Notes: generated by a model from the sequence alone, not told the origin. DNA of 64,000 nucleotides from Onchidella celtica (GCA_963931925.1 OZ007581.1:17788450-17852449); one strand, 5' to 3'; shown: positions 37,007 to 47,477, counted from the stretch's first letter. Numbers and translations: made by a program.

Positions 37007-37203
37007 GAGTAAGCCAGATCAAGGCTGGCGAAGGCCCCAGATTGGTGGCTCGCCAACTTATTATTATGCATCACACTAAAACACTACTTACCACCCATAC
37101 CACGGCTGTATGGGCAGGGAGTTGTGTTTTAGTGTGATGCATAATACATAGGTGGAGAGCCACCAAGGCTGGGGCCTACGCCAGCCTTGGTCTGTCTTAC
37201 CCC
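37007..37203. mobile_element. foldback MITE with about 85-bp arms
   Basis: Arms 37007-37090 and 37117-37203 are reverse complements with scattered mismatches; landmarks are CAAGGCTGGCG, GGCCCCAG and TTATGCATCACACTAAAACAC. The central loop is about 26 bases. No coding sequence. A unique-looking segment after it (37240-37300) is repeated at 45366-45418. Confidence 0.8.
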
Positions 37204-37313
37204 TCAAACTAGAAGAATAAAAAACCGAGCACGACACTGAATGTTGCTGAAGCAGACACCGTCTGGTCTCATACACTGATGAAATAGATGAGCATCCACG
37301 TCACATAGGGTAC

Positions 37314-37879
37314 TGTAGCATCTGCGGGCTACCCCTTGCCCTCCCCCGGTTTTGTTGTTGTGCTGGTGGCTGAGCATGTGTCCACTACTTTTTCCATTTT
37401 ATTGTTGACAACCGCCAGAGTGTACTGTACTCCGTGACCTGACCTTCTTTTCTAGTGAGTAGTTTTTTTCCTCGCTCGCTTGTTGTCAGGTGTTTTGACT
37501 CGTTCAGTAAATATTAGTATGTTCCCGAATATTCGATAACGTTGTGGATACGAATGTTTACGCCAGATTTGGCCTTGAGTGATAACGTTTATTTCGGGAA
37601 CTTTCTGTAGGAATGTTTATATATATAGACCTGTGTGAGTGGTTGGTCGGTGAGTAAGTGAGTTTCCTTTTGTGTGGCGTGGATATTTAGTTTCGCTGGT
37701 GTCTTCCTAGTAATTTATTGTTCACTATACAGTTATTAAACTTTAGTATTATTTAATCTATCGTCGGATCTCGTGTTTATTTATTTTACAGCTGTAATAG
37801 TTTCGTTTTCTAAAGGGTTGTAGTTAGATCAACTAACTCCCCCCTACTATAACGTGCTAGAACAACCTCAGCTGTTACA
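37314..37879 (+). repeat. 5' LTR of the Gmr1-like element
   Basis: 566 bp, TGTAGCATCTG...CAGCTGTTACA. It lacks a 54-bp stretch found in the 3' LTR at about 43495-43548. A TATATATAG motif near 37621 may be the promoter TATA box. Confidence 0.93.
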
Positions 37880-37882
37880 TAT

Positions 37883-37900
37883 TGGGGGCTCGTCCGGGAT
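37883..37900 (+). promoter_or_regulatory. primer-binding site, tRNA-Pro type
   Basis: TGGGGGCTCGTCCGGGAT starts three bases after the 5' LTR. This 18-mer is identical to the well-known tRNA-Pro primer-binding site of murine gammaretroviruses, so minus-strand synthesis is inferred to be primed by tRNA-Pro. Confidence 0.9.
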
Positions 37901-37987
37901 CCGACCATATTCGAGCGGACCAGATCAAAATTACTAGATTTATTTACATAGTTTATTGTAGAATATCATCGACAAGCTATCTACAAC

Positions 37988-38908
37988 ATGTCGGAGGTTA
38001 TTGGAAGGCTTAGCCAGGAAGCGGACGCTATGGAGCTCACTGGGCAGGAGAGGCGGGACTACCTCCGTGAAGGCCTAGAAAGAGAAAGACAGCTGGAGGC
38101 TGAACGACAGGCTCGGGAGAAGGAGGCTGAACGACAGGAGAAGGAGGCTGAACGACAGCTGGAAAGGGAAAAGATGAACCACGAGTTGGAGATAGAGAGG
38201 ATGCGCCAGCAACGTGGAGGCAACGACTCAGCGCAGAAGACCGACGACCACGCCAGTTCTAAGAGACCCAAGCTACCTGCATTCCAGGACAAGAAGGATG
38301 ATCTGGATAGCTGGTTGCTGCGGTTTGAGAAGTTTGCCGAGACAGCTGAATGGCCCAGATCCACCTGGACGACATCACTGTCTGCCCTGCTGACCGGGAG
38401 AGCTTTGGAGTGCTTCTGCAGACTACCGATCGACGAAGCCAAGGACTACGACAAGGCCAAGGAAGCGTTGCAGAAGAGGTACAACCTGTCAGAGGACGGA
38501 TACAGACTCATGTTCAGACAAGGTAAGCCTGAAGATGGAGAAGATGTTGGAATGTTTTTGACCAGGATCAAGACCTATTTAGAGAGGTGGATAAAGCTGT
38601 CGAAGACGGAGGAGACCTACGAAGGAGTGAGAGATCTGTTCGTCAGAGAGCAATTCATGGATGCCTGCCCACCAGACCTTGCAACCCATGTGAGGGAGAG
38701 GAAACCAAAGACGCTACAGGACATCGCAGATTCAGCGGAGGCGTACCTGGTAGCGAGGAACCGGACGCTCAGCGGGAGCGCCAGACTGCAGAGCCGGCCA
38801 GTGCGACAGAGGCCCAACGGAGACAGAAGCCCACAGGTCTGCCATAGGTGCCAGAGGCCGGGACACAAGGCGACGGAGTGTCGTGCAAAGTTAAAACGAC
38901 AAAGGTGA
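37988..38908 (+). CDS. gag: Gag of the Gmr1-like element
   Basis: 306-residue structural protein expected to form the retrotransposon particle. Residues 30-75 form a charged Glu/Arg-rich coiled coil with short EAERQ repeats. Residues about 95-270 form an alpha-helical capsid-like region (DSWLLRFEKF, WTTSLSALLTGRA, FVREQF). A zinc knuckle CX2CX4HX4C occupies residues 285-298. The ORF ends at TGA 38906-38908. A second zinc knuckle (CYLCGKPGH type) is encoded immediately after, but in the +1 frame that leads into pol, so complete Gag-Pol needs a frame change at about 38895-38905. The start at 37988 is the first ATG after the primer-binding site. Confidence 0.9.
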   Translation: MSEVIGRLSQEADAMELTGQERRDYLREGLERERQLEAERQAREKEAERQEKEAERQLEREKMNHELEIERMRQQRGGNDSAQKTDDHASSKRPKLPAFQDKKDDLDSWLLRFEKFAETAEWPRSTWTTSLSALLTGRALECFCRLPIDEAKDYDKAKEALQKRYNLSEDGYRLMFRQGKPEDGEDVGMFLTRIKTYLERWIKLSKTEETYEGVRDLFVREQFMDACPPDLATHVRERKPKTLQDIADSAEAYLVARNRTLSGSARLQSRPVRQRPNGDRSPQVCHRCQRPGHKATECRAKLKRQR

Positions 38909-38911
38909 GTT
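38895..38911 (+). promoter_or_regulatory. gag-pol +1 frame transition window
   Basis: The pol frame opens after a stop at 38892-38894 and the gag frame closes with TGA at 38906-38908, so any shift must occur in this window. The gag-frame codons are CAA AGG TGA. A +1 slip at AGG before the stop would be plausible by analogy with known +1 sites where a slow A-site codon follows, but a one-base indel in this copy is equally possible. Confidence 0.5.
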
Positions 38912-41618
38912 CAGATGTTACCTTTGTGGAAAGCCAGGCCACGTTCGGAGGATGTGTCCAGCCCAGAAGGATATGGGACGAGGCAAGCCGAACAAGGCGG
39001 CGGCGGCCGTAGTGATAGCGGCGGACGAGTCGTCGAGACAGGATGCGACGACGGCTGACACCAGCATCAACGTTCAAGCGGTAATGAAGGACGGGAAGCT
39101 ACAGTTAGCGGTGCCTGTTACTGGCGGAGGATGCAGTGACGGAAGGACCGTGGAGAAACTGAAGTTACCAGTGATGAAGGGCTTGATTGGAAATCGAGCG
39201 GTAGATGTCCTAAGAGATACCGGCTGTGAAGGTGTAGTGGTGCGGCGAGCACTGGTGGACGACGGACAGCTCACCGGTGGGAAGAAACTTATCGCGAGGA
39301 TCGATAACTCCTTGCTAGCGGCGGAGGAAGCCGTTATCGACGTGAAGACGCCTTACCTGACGGGCAAAGTGACGGCGCTGTGTCTCCCGGAGACCATCTG
39401 CGACCTAGTAGTCGGGAACGTGGACGGAGCGAAGGATCCGTACGACCCTGATACTGAGGTGATGGTAGGAGCGGTGACCACGAGGGCCCAGGAGAAGAGA
39501 AAGGACCGGTCTACGTCGCTGAAGGTGCCGAGGGCAGAACGGCACGCCGGAGTGGATAGAGAGGAACTTATCCGACTCCAAGAAGAAGACGAAGTCATTA
39601 GGAAGTTAGAGCAGAAGAAGATCCCAACTAATAGAGGCAATAAATCTGTTCATTTTGAGAAACATGGAGGAGTACTGTACCGGATCTACAAGGACCTGAG
39701 ACAGGCGACGGTTATAAGGCAAGTGGTACTACCCGAGAAACTGAGAGAGTATGTACTGAGTGTAGCCCACGACTCGATCGTCGGAGGACACCTCGGCGTG
39801 AAGAAAACCAAAGACAGAGTTATGAGCAATTTTTATTGGCCTGGAATTGAAGGTGACGTCGCGAGATACTGCCGCTCATGCGACATATGCCAGAGGACGG
39901 TGAACAAAGGAGCGACCCCAAAGGTGCACCTGCAGAGTATGCCAGTAGTGGACGTACCATTTAGGCGAGTGGCCGTGGACTTAGTAGGACCTATCGACCC
40001 CCCAAGTGAAGGTGGACATCGGTATATCCTGGTGTACATAGACTACGCTACTCGTTACCCCGAAGCCACACCCTTGAAGAAGATCGACGCAGAAACGGTA
40101 GCAGAAGCCTTAGTGAACATCTACAGCCGTTTGGGTGTGCCCGAAGAGATCTTGTCGGACCAAGGGACCCAGTTTATGTCAGATGTCATGAAGGAAACGA
40201 ATAGACTACTGGGAATTCGACAGTCGACCACTACAGTCTACCACCCTATGTGCAACGGGTTGGTGGAGCGATTTAACGGCACACTGAAGAAGACCTTAAG
40301 GCGACTGTGCGCAGAGCAACCCAAGCAGTGGCACAGATACATCAACCCGCTGCTCTTCGCATATCGTGAAGTTCCCCAAGAGTCGACCAAGTTTGCCCCA
40401 TTCGAGTTGCTGTATGGGAGAACTGTGAGAGGACCAATGCACATCTTACGACAACTATGGACCAAGGACGTAGAGGAGCCGGAAACGAAGACCAGTTACC
40501 AGTACGTCATGGAACTACGTGAGAGGCTGGAGGACACATGGAAGTTAGCGACGGAAGAACTCTCCAAGGCTCAAGGTAGACAGAAGACCTACTACGACCG
40601 GAAGGCGCGAGAGAGGAAGTTCCGCCCCGGAGATGAAGTGTTGGTGCTACTGCCGACGAACACTAACAAGCTCCTAGTCCAATGGAAGGGACCATATAAG
40701 GTAGTCTCAGTTGTCGGCGTTAACGACTATAGAGTCAAGATGGGTGCAAAAGAAAAGACCTTGCACGCCAACCTCCTCAAGAGATACATTCCAAGGACGT
40801 CAAAAGCAGCAGCAGTGGCAATGGAACCGAGACCTATTGTGACCGAGATGTGTGGGATGGACAACAGTAGGAGAGATACCACGCCTGAACATGTCAACGC
40901 CATAAAGGACGGCGGCGGTGATAGTGCTGAGACTGTACTGGCAGAGGACGACATGATAGACAAGAGTCAACCCGTGGAGTCAGCTGGCATGACAATCATC
41001 GAGGATTGCGACCTGGAAGGCGACAACGGTGGAACGACGGAGGACCTTGCCGACCTAGGAAGCTGGGACCAGAATGAAGGCTACAGAGATGTCCAGTATG
41101 GAACGCAACTGACATCGGAACAACGTCAAGAACTCTGCGATGTGGTGAAGAATTACCAGCACGTCTTCACCAATCTCCCTGGATGCTGTCAGTTGGGTGA
41201 ACATCGCATCGACCTGACGACAGAAGTACCAGTTCGTCAACGACCATACCCGGTGCCCTACGCAATGCGCGACTCATTGAAGGAAGAGCTTAGCACCATG
41301 GAACGGCTGGGCATCATTCGAAGGAGCTCATCAGCTTATGCTTCACCTATTGTTGTCGTCAAGAAGAAGGACGGATCCAACCGAGTCTGCATCGACTACA
41401 GGAGGTTAAACAAGATCACAGTATTCGACCCTCATCCGACAGCAGCGCCATTAGAAGTGTTTCAGAGTCTCTCGAGAGGAAAATTATTCTCTCGGATTGA
41501 CCTGAGCAAGGGATACTGGCAAGTGAAAGTTCGAGAGCAAGACATTCCCAAGACGGCGTTCGTCACCATGGGCGAACACTATGAATTCATTCGGATGCCT
41601 TTTGGGATGATGAACTGA
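38912..41618 (+). CDS. pol: Pol N-terminal part: protease, integrase, RT fingers/palm (Gmr1-like)
   Basis: Open from 38895; the first ATG is at 38952 (residue 1 below) but translation is expected to enter by frameshift. A zinc knuckle precedes the ATG. Protease: DTGC at residues 89-92. Integrase: HHCC zinc domain H273, H280, C310, C313; catalytic D343, D403, E439 (D-D-35-E); C-terminal region around residues 590-650 (FRPGDEVLVLLP). RT begins near residue 720: RVCIDYRRLN, FSRIDLSKGYWQV, FIRMPFGM. The frame stops at TGA 41616-41618, inside RT and just before the YVDD catalytic box; the next codons continue RT in the same frame, so this is a nonsense mutation or, less likely, readthrough. Integrase before RT is the outstanding feature. 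Confidence 0.9.
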
Positions 41619-42482
41619 GGAGCCACGCTGAACAGGATCGTAAAGCCATTGATCCGTGGAATGAACAATGTGACAGCATATGTGGACGACCTGCTGATTC
41701 ATACAGAGACATTCGACGAGCATGTGAAGACTCTCAAGGACTTACTGCAGAGGATGGACCAAGCTGGATTAACTGCAAGACCATCGAAGTGTCTGATTGG
41801 AACGTCTGAAGTAGACTTTGTTGGACACTTAGTGGGAGAAGGTATGATTGGCCTGTTAGAAGAGAATGTATGTAAGGTACGAGACGCACCCAGACCCACC
41901 ACTAAGAAGGAAGTGAAAGCATTCTTAGGATTAGTGGGATATTACCATGAATTTATTCCTAACTTTTCAGCGATTGCATCACCATTGTCTGATTTACTTA
42001 GAAAGGGTCAGCCCAATATAGTTCAGTGGGATGAAACGCAGGAGAAAGCGTACACCTCTTTGAAGAATGTCATTATCTCCAAACCCGTGTTATGTTTGCC
42101 AGATTTTTCCAAAGAGTTTGTCTTAGCAACTGATGCATCAGATCGCGGATTAGGCGCTAGTCTTATGCAGGAACACGAGGGAAAGTTGTACCCTGTGGCA
42201 TATGCTAGTCGTAAGCTATTGCCTCGTGAGACAAAATATTCGGTCTCAGAGCGCGAATGTTTAGCTATTGTTTGGGCTGTAAAAAAGTTTACTTTGCATT
42301 TGTATGGAAAGGAGTTTGTGCTCCAAACTGACCATCGGTCATTAGAGTTTTTGAACTCTGCCAAGTTTGACAGTCCAAAGTTATTACGATGGAGTTTATT
42401 TTTACAGTCTTATCGATTCAGGATTCACTACGTAAAAGGCAGAGAAAATGTCTGTGCCGATTTCCTGAGCAGGGTATTTTAA
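41619..42482 (+). CDS. pol: Pol C-terminal part: RT thumb and RNase H (Gmr1-like), after in-frame stop
   Basis: Same frame as the preceding segment, separated only by the TGA at 41616. The RT active-site box YVDD is at 41679-41690, followed by FVGHLV and LGLVGYYHEFIPNFS. RNase H carries LATDASDRGLGA, ERECLAIVWA, LQTDHRSLEF and ends at KGRENVCADFLSRVF. Pol terminates at 42480-42482 with no integrase after RNase H, which confirms the rearranged order. The 742 bases to the 3' LTR are non-coding. Confidence 0.9.
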   Translation, partial: GATLNRIVKPLIRGMNNVTAYVDDLLIHTETFDEHVKTLKDLLQRMDQAGLTARPSKCLIGTSEVDFVGHLVGEGMIGLLEENVCKVRDAPRPTTKKEVKAFLGLVGYYHEFIPNFSAIASPLSDLLRKGQPNIVQWDETQEKAYTSLKNVIISKPVLCLPDFSKEFVLATDASDRGLGASLMQEHEGKLYPVAYASRKLLPRETKYSVSERECLAIVWAVKKFTLHLYGKEFVLQTDHRSLEFLNSAKFDSPKLLRWSLFLQSYRFRIHYVKGRENVCADFLSRVF

Positions 42483-43224
42483 AGTAGTACACTATCAGTG
42501 AAATGCATTGTAACCCATACTTTTGCCTACTAGATGAATTTCTAGGACGGCAGTATTGTACTGTAATTGGGGACATAGTTCATCTGTGACTGAATATTGA
42601 ATTGATGGCTGATAGAGAGTCATGATGTGTTAGTCATATTAGTTACCAATGGAACTTGGTGTAATTTTTGGAAAATGTAACCCAAATGGGGACTGCGAGC
42701 AAGCAGTGTTTGTGTTATATTGCAATGTTGTAACTTGTTTTGACCTAATATGATGAAGGAAGACCCTAATCAGTGGTCGGTATGTATTGGTATTTTGCCA
42801 TTGTACGTATGAGTTATACATTTTGGAGATAACTATGTTATATACAAGTTATATGCTATGGTTCATGCACGAAGCATTGTGTAAACGATGGGCCATCGTT
42901 TCACCTTATATGATTTGTAATAATATCATTGACCATTGTTTCACCACAGTGGTGGCGCTGTGTTATTTTGACTAGTAGGCCTACTGTTTACTATTGGGAA
43001 GCAATGACGGTATTGTATTAGTTATGGTATTAGTGATGCAAAGTACACTGCATTGTATTGTATTTGTGATGACATTCGGGAAGACACTGAAATTGTTATT
43101 AATTGTAATAGAATTAGCAACTACCTTTGTGAGATTGGGAGTGCTATAAGATTATTTCACGATAGTGCAGACGCTGTATAATGTTTTTGGAGTTGAAAGA
43201 TATTCAACTTAAATTGGGGAGTTG
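42483..43224 (+). other. 3' untranslated region of the Gmr1-like element with polypurine tract
   Basis: Non-coding stretch between the pol stop and the 3' LTR. The purine-rich TTGGGGAG at 43214-43221, just before TGTAGC, is the likely plus-strand primer. No extra ORF such as env was found. Confidence 0.7.
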
Positions 43225-43845
43225 TGTAGCATCTGCGGGCTACCCCTTGCCCTCCCCCGGTTTTGTTGTTGTGCTGGTGGCTGAGCATGTGTCCACTACT
43301 TTTTCCATTTTATTGTTGACAACCGCCAGAGTGTACTGTACTCCGTGACCTGACCTTCTTTTCTAGTGAGTAGTTTTTTTCCTCGCTCGCTTGTTGTCAG
43401 GTGTTTTGACTCGTTCAGTAAATATTAGTATGTTCCCGAATATTCGATAACGTTGTGGATACGAATGTTTACGCCAGATTTGGCCTTGAGTGATGTAACC
43501 TGATAACGTATTGATGCGTGATTGGTTAGTTTGTGCGAGGGCAAAGGTAACGTTTATTTCGGGAACTTTCTGTAGGAATGTTTATATATATAGACCTGTG
43601 TGAGTGGTTGGTCGGTGAGTAAGTGAGTTTCCTTTTGTGTGGCGTAGATATTTAGTTTCGCTGGTGTCTTCCTAGTAATTTATTGTTCACTATACAGTTA
43701 TTAAACTTTAGTATTATTTAATCTATCGTCGGATCTCGTGTTTATTTATTTTACAGCTGTAATAGTTTCGTTTTCTAAAGGGTTGTAGTTAGATCAACTA
43801 ACTCCCCCCCTACTATAACGTGCTAGAACAACCTCAGCTGTTACA
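43225..43845 (+). repeat. 3' LTR of the Gmr1-like element
   Basis: 621 bp, identical to the 5' LTR except for a G/A substitution near 43647, one extra C in the C run near 43804, and a 54-bp segment near 43495-43548 absent from the 5' LTR. Confidence 0.93.
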
Positions 43846-43881
43846 GGTACACTACTACAGAGTGAGAATTACGTTGTATTC

Positions 43882-44287
43882 AAGTGGTTCTCAACCTTTT
43901 TCAGACAACAGCCCCATTAGGCTCCAAATTTTCTTTGACCCCCCCCCCCCCCCCAAACCACCATCTATTTCTATCAAAATCTCCACTCAAACCCAACGAG
44001 GTACATTCCACAAGAAGACACACTACTCACAAATTAGGATGTTACGCTTTTCAAACACTTATTTTCGCATGTGTTAATTATTCACTATAAAACAAAACAT
44101 TCTTTATCAACTGCACTAAATAAATAAGAAGCTCCTTTCTCTTCATAAAACGCATCTACGCTTGCTGCAAAACAAGTCAGTGGCTGCCTGTATTCGCCGT
44201 TTTCATCCTTTTCGCCCCCCTGGAAATCCAAATCCCCCCCCCCTATTAAACACAGGGGCTCAATATCGCCCACGTTGAGAACCATTG
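43882..44287. mobile_element. hAT-type MITE
   Basis: The left end AAGTGGTTCTCAACC and the reverse complement of the right end AATGGTTCTCAACG match the GTGGTTCTCAACC-type termini of many hAT elements. Flanks TTGTATTC and GTTTATTC agree at six of eight positions, consistent with a decayed 8-bp target duplication. C runs of 16 and 10 bases lie inside. Non-coding. Confidence 0.7.
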
Positions 44288-44289
44288 TT

Positions 44290-44980
44290 TATTCGCCTCA
44301 ATTTGCCACGTCACGGTAGCTAGGAGCAATTCCTCTAAATCCAATCAAAAGGGAGCACATCTCTAACGTTGGTTCTTACGAAAAAAAAAAACTAGAATAA
44401 AATAGGAAATAAAATCTCATTTAAATAAAATAATGTATAAGAATATGCATGGGAACAATTTTGTGCCAATACCGACAATGCCACATTCCCACAACCCACT
44501 TGAAAGCTTTCCACTTGTACACGGGACTACAAAACGCCCCACGCAAGACCCAAAGTTGAATCAATAAATCACTGCTTACTCTTCATTGTCATATTAACAG
44601 CGTCGATGGAAGCTGTTTTAGAGGTATTCTGGTATTCTCTGAAGCCAGAGTGGTCTCAAACCACCCAGCTTTGACACTATTCGTGAATGGACGACCATTT
44701 ATCAAATCCTCGAGACATACTCGAGACCTCTTTGTTTCGGTACAAAGATGTTATTGCAGTTTTCACGATTGTATGGATGTTTCCCCCGTCACTGGTTAAA
44801 CTGTATGAAATTCATGTGGCTGCAAACAATAACGATGACACAAACGTTGAATACAACGACAGCCAATCATTTTGCTGCGTTTCCACCACTGTGTCCCTGT
44901 CATGGCGACGATCAGCCAGAGGCAGAGCTATAAGTGGGCCAGGGTTAGTGGAGGATGTGGAAAGGATGGGGAGTGTTTAG
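44290..44980. other. non-coding
   Basis: No supported gene. Overlapping short plus-strand frames near 44687-44980 lack recognisable features. Confidence 0.35.
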
Positions 44981-44999
44981 ATCTTTACTTTAGGGGGTT

Positions 45000-45361
45000 C
45001 TTTGCCCTGGCATTTACATCACACTTTTCTTGGTTTTTTGTTTTTTTTGGTTTGTTGTTTTTTTTGTTGTTTTTTTTCTGTTTTTTATTTCTGTGTTGTT
45101 GTTGTTTTTTAGTAGGGATTAGTTATTTTTTTATTAGAATTTTTGCCCCGACGGCGGCCTTGTTAGGCCTGCTCTTCTCGACTTCCAGCTGCCAAAGTAT
45201 CTTTGACGTTCGCAACGTGCACAGGGGCTCTCCGACTTTTTCGTCTTTGTCCGAGAAGACCAGGTGCTCGGTCCTTCCAACCATAGGATCGGGACAGGAC
45301 CGGGGATCGAACCCGGCACCTTCGGCATGAGAGGTGAGCACCTTGCTTCTAGATCACAACA
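45000..45361 (-). mobile_element. tRNA-derived SINE, copy 3
   Basis: Minus-strand copy of the family at 29187 and 4020. The B-box GGTTCGATCCCCGG lies at about 45302-45315 and the head ends near 45360 (TCTAGAAGCAAGGTGCTCACC). The body has CTTCTCGGACAAAGACGAAAAA, and a T/G-rich tail region lies at 45030-45135. Confidence 0.8.
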
Positions 45362-45419
45362 TTGACTGTTGCTGAAGCCGACACCGTCTGGTCTCATACA
45401 GTGATGAAAAAGACAGGCA

Positions 45420-46640
45420 CAACAATTTTGGAAGGGGTGAGGAAACGTTCTTCTATTCTTTATAGTCCACGAGGAAAAATGGACTACAGATACGTCTTTT
45501 CAGGATAACTTCGCCCCTTGGTAAATCCGTGTTTCCAAATTTGGCATGGCTCTCTAAGCCCATTGTCTTATCTGTATAAAGTATTATCTCAAATTAAATT
45601 GCAAAAACGTATAGGGAGATTATTACTTCACAACCTATATTAAAATCGGTAACAGGTGAGCTGCGTGTACACTAGGACTTCTACCCCTTTAAATGCTATT
45701 ATAAACATAGATTAAATAAACTTTTTATTCAAATAAATATAATTCAGCCATACTTATAAAGTTTGGTGCCCCAAATGAGATCTCTTGAAGACAAAAATAC
45801 TTCAGAGCTTCATTTTTTACATCAACCGAGAGGAATTCTTTTTCAGTACTGATCAAAGCCAAGTTCGCGCCTGTGACGTGAAAGACCTCAGGGATGGTTT
45901 TATTGATTTCAGCTTTGAAAATGACCTTTCGCAACCGATTGAAAATGCGACGGTAAGCAGTAATCTTTATGCAATGCACGCCGAAGGGGAGTAAAAAAAT
46001 TGGCAAAAAGAAAAAGTTGTATGTAGCAAAGCCATGCGTAGGAAATAATACTCACACGACACCATAAAACGGAAAGAAAAAGGGAAAATACCGATATTTC
46101 AGTTAAAACCTTCTTCAAGGAAAAAAACAAAAACAACAACAACAAAAAGAAAATGGAAAACTGAACAGATAAAACAGTCGAACAATGAAAAAATTAAGAT
46201 ATGAAATATTTATAGAAAATTAGGTCAATATGTCAACTTATCTGCGAGTCCTGATTAGTATTTCCGCAAAGAAGCACGTCCGCCAATGTGTGGTGTTTAT
46301 AATAGAACACGATATGGAAGACTTCCCTGTCAAACTGTCGTAAAGACTGAAGAGTATCTTTAGAATCGGGGGGGGGGGGGCTGTACTCCCACCTCCCCCA
46401 AAGCTGGAAGGAGCATCATAAAGTCAACAATTTCATCATATAACTGAATGGCTGACACATCATCATCATCATCATCATAATTTGAAAACATTCCCCTTTT
46501 TATAATCTTTCTGATACCTGTTCATCCTCAGTTACGACTGAATTCCAATTCAGAAGAAATGAAAATCGATATATGAGATCTGGAAAAGGAACACTGCTGT
46601 CTTCCATTTCTGTTTTTAATCGGCACGATCTCCACCATTA
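45420..46640. other. non-coding
   Basis: No supported gene. A G run of 11 lies near 46370 and an ATC microsatellite at about 46460-46480. Confidence 0.4.
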
Positions 46641-46699
46641 GTCTGTTCATTTCTTGCTGTCTCAGTCCACTGTCTCTTGTTGATTCTCCAGGCATCATT

Positions 46700-47060
46700 T
46701 TTCATTTCCTTATTCGTGCAATAAGTATCTTTTTCAGATCATTATTAGCCGAATGTTTTGCATTGTGGATGATTTCGTCATTTTTCAAAATCAAAATTTG
46801 AATACGCCCTTTTAGGTCACAAGAAGGTCTATGGAACCCCATTTTCAGATCCTGCAAACATTCGCCACTAAAGATAAAATTGGATACCAAAAATGTCACA
46901 AAGATGCAAGGAAATTTGTTGAATAGAGTTCAGAAGCCATTGTGCATCAGATTTGGTATCCATAGAAAATTCTCCGTCCTGCAAGTGTTCGAGGCGTTCT
47001 ATGAGGTTGTCGCTACTTTCTATTATCTTAACAGCATTAGGCACAGTACTTAACATGTAA
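46700..47060 (-). other. two overlapping short minus-strand ORFs, unidentified
   Basis: Frames 46868-47056 (62 codons) and 46702-46899 (65 codons) overlap in different frames. Both have ordinary protein-like composition (for example NLIERLEHLQDGEF; KNDEIIHNAKHS) and together could represent one broken or spliced small coding unit. No family is recognised, and no convincing intron joins them. It could be a pseudogene or chance. Confidence 0.2.
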
Positions 47061-47477
47061 CAGGTTTTCTACTCTGGTCTCGCTTATTGAAACACGGACC
47101 CACGCTTACACCATCTTGTGGGACTTCAAGGCAGCTTCTACAGCGATGTTAACAACGATAATTTCATATTTCAAAAACTTAATGTTAATTTCACTCCTGG
47201 ATAGGATGCCCCCTGAAACAGATGTAAGGGGCCATCGTCCCCTCTGCCCAACTTCCTGCACGTCACTGCTCAGAATGCATCTGACTTGTACAGATTATGG
47301 GAATCATTAAAATTTCTAACAATGTATGCAAGATCGATTAACATTAGTATTTTTTAATCTTGTCGGAACGAATTAAAATTGCTGGAGGCAGAACAGCTTC
47401 AATAATGGAAATTTAACACTTCATGTCTAGGCGTCTTTGGTTTTCCCCAAACAATAAGAATTTACCGGGCAACGTCA

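Larger units (their letters stand above)
37314..43845 (+). mobile_element. full-length Gmr1-like Ty3/gypsy retrotransposon (6.5 kb)
   Basis: Complete element: LTR 37314-37879, primer-binding site, gag, pol, LTR 43225-43845, flanked by GGTAC on both sides (37309-37313, 43846-43850). Pol order is protease, integrase, RT, RNase H. Ty3/gypsy elements normally place integrase last; the order here is that described for the Gmr1 group. The two LTRs differ by one substitution, one C-run length change and a 54-bp indel, so insertion is recent. The copy carries one in-frame stop in RT and a frame change between gag and pol. Confidence 0.93.

Noticed and set aside
37314-43845. Retrovirus with an envelope gene
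   Set aside because: The 742 bases after pol are closed in all frames and no env-like ORF exists, so it is treated as a retrotransposon.
45123-45397. Small minus-strand proteins of 72 and 87 codons
   Set aside because: They lie over the SINE head and body and are not conserved as frames in the other copies.
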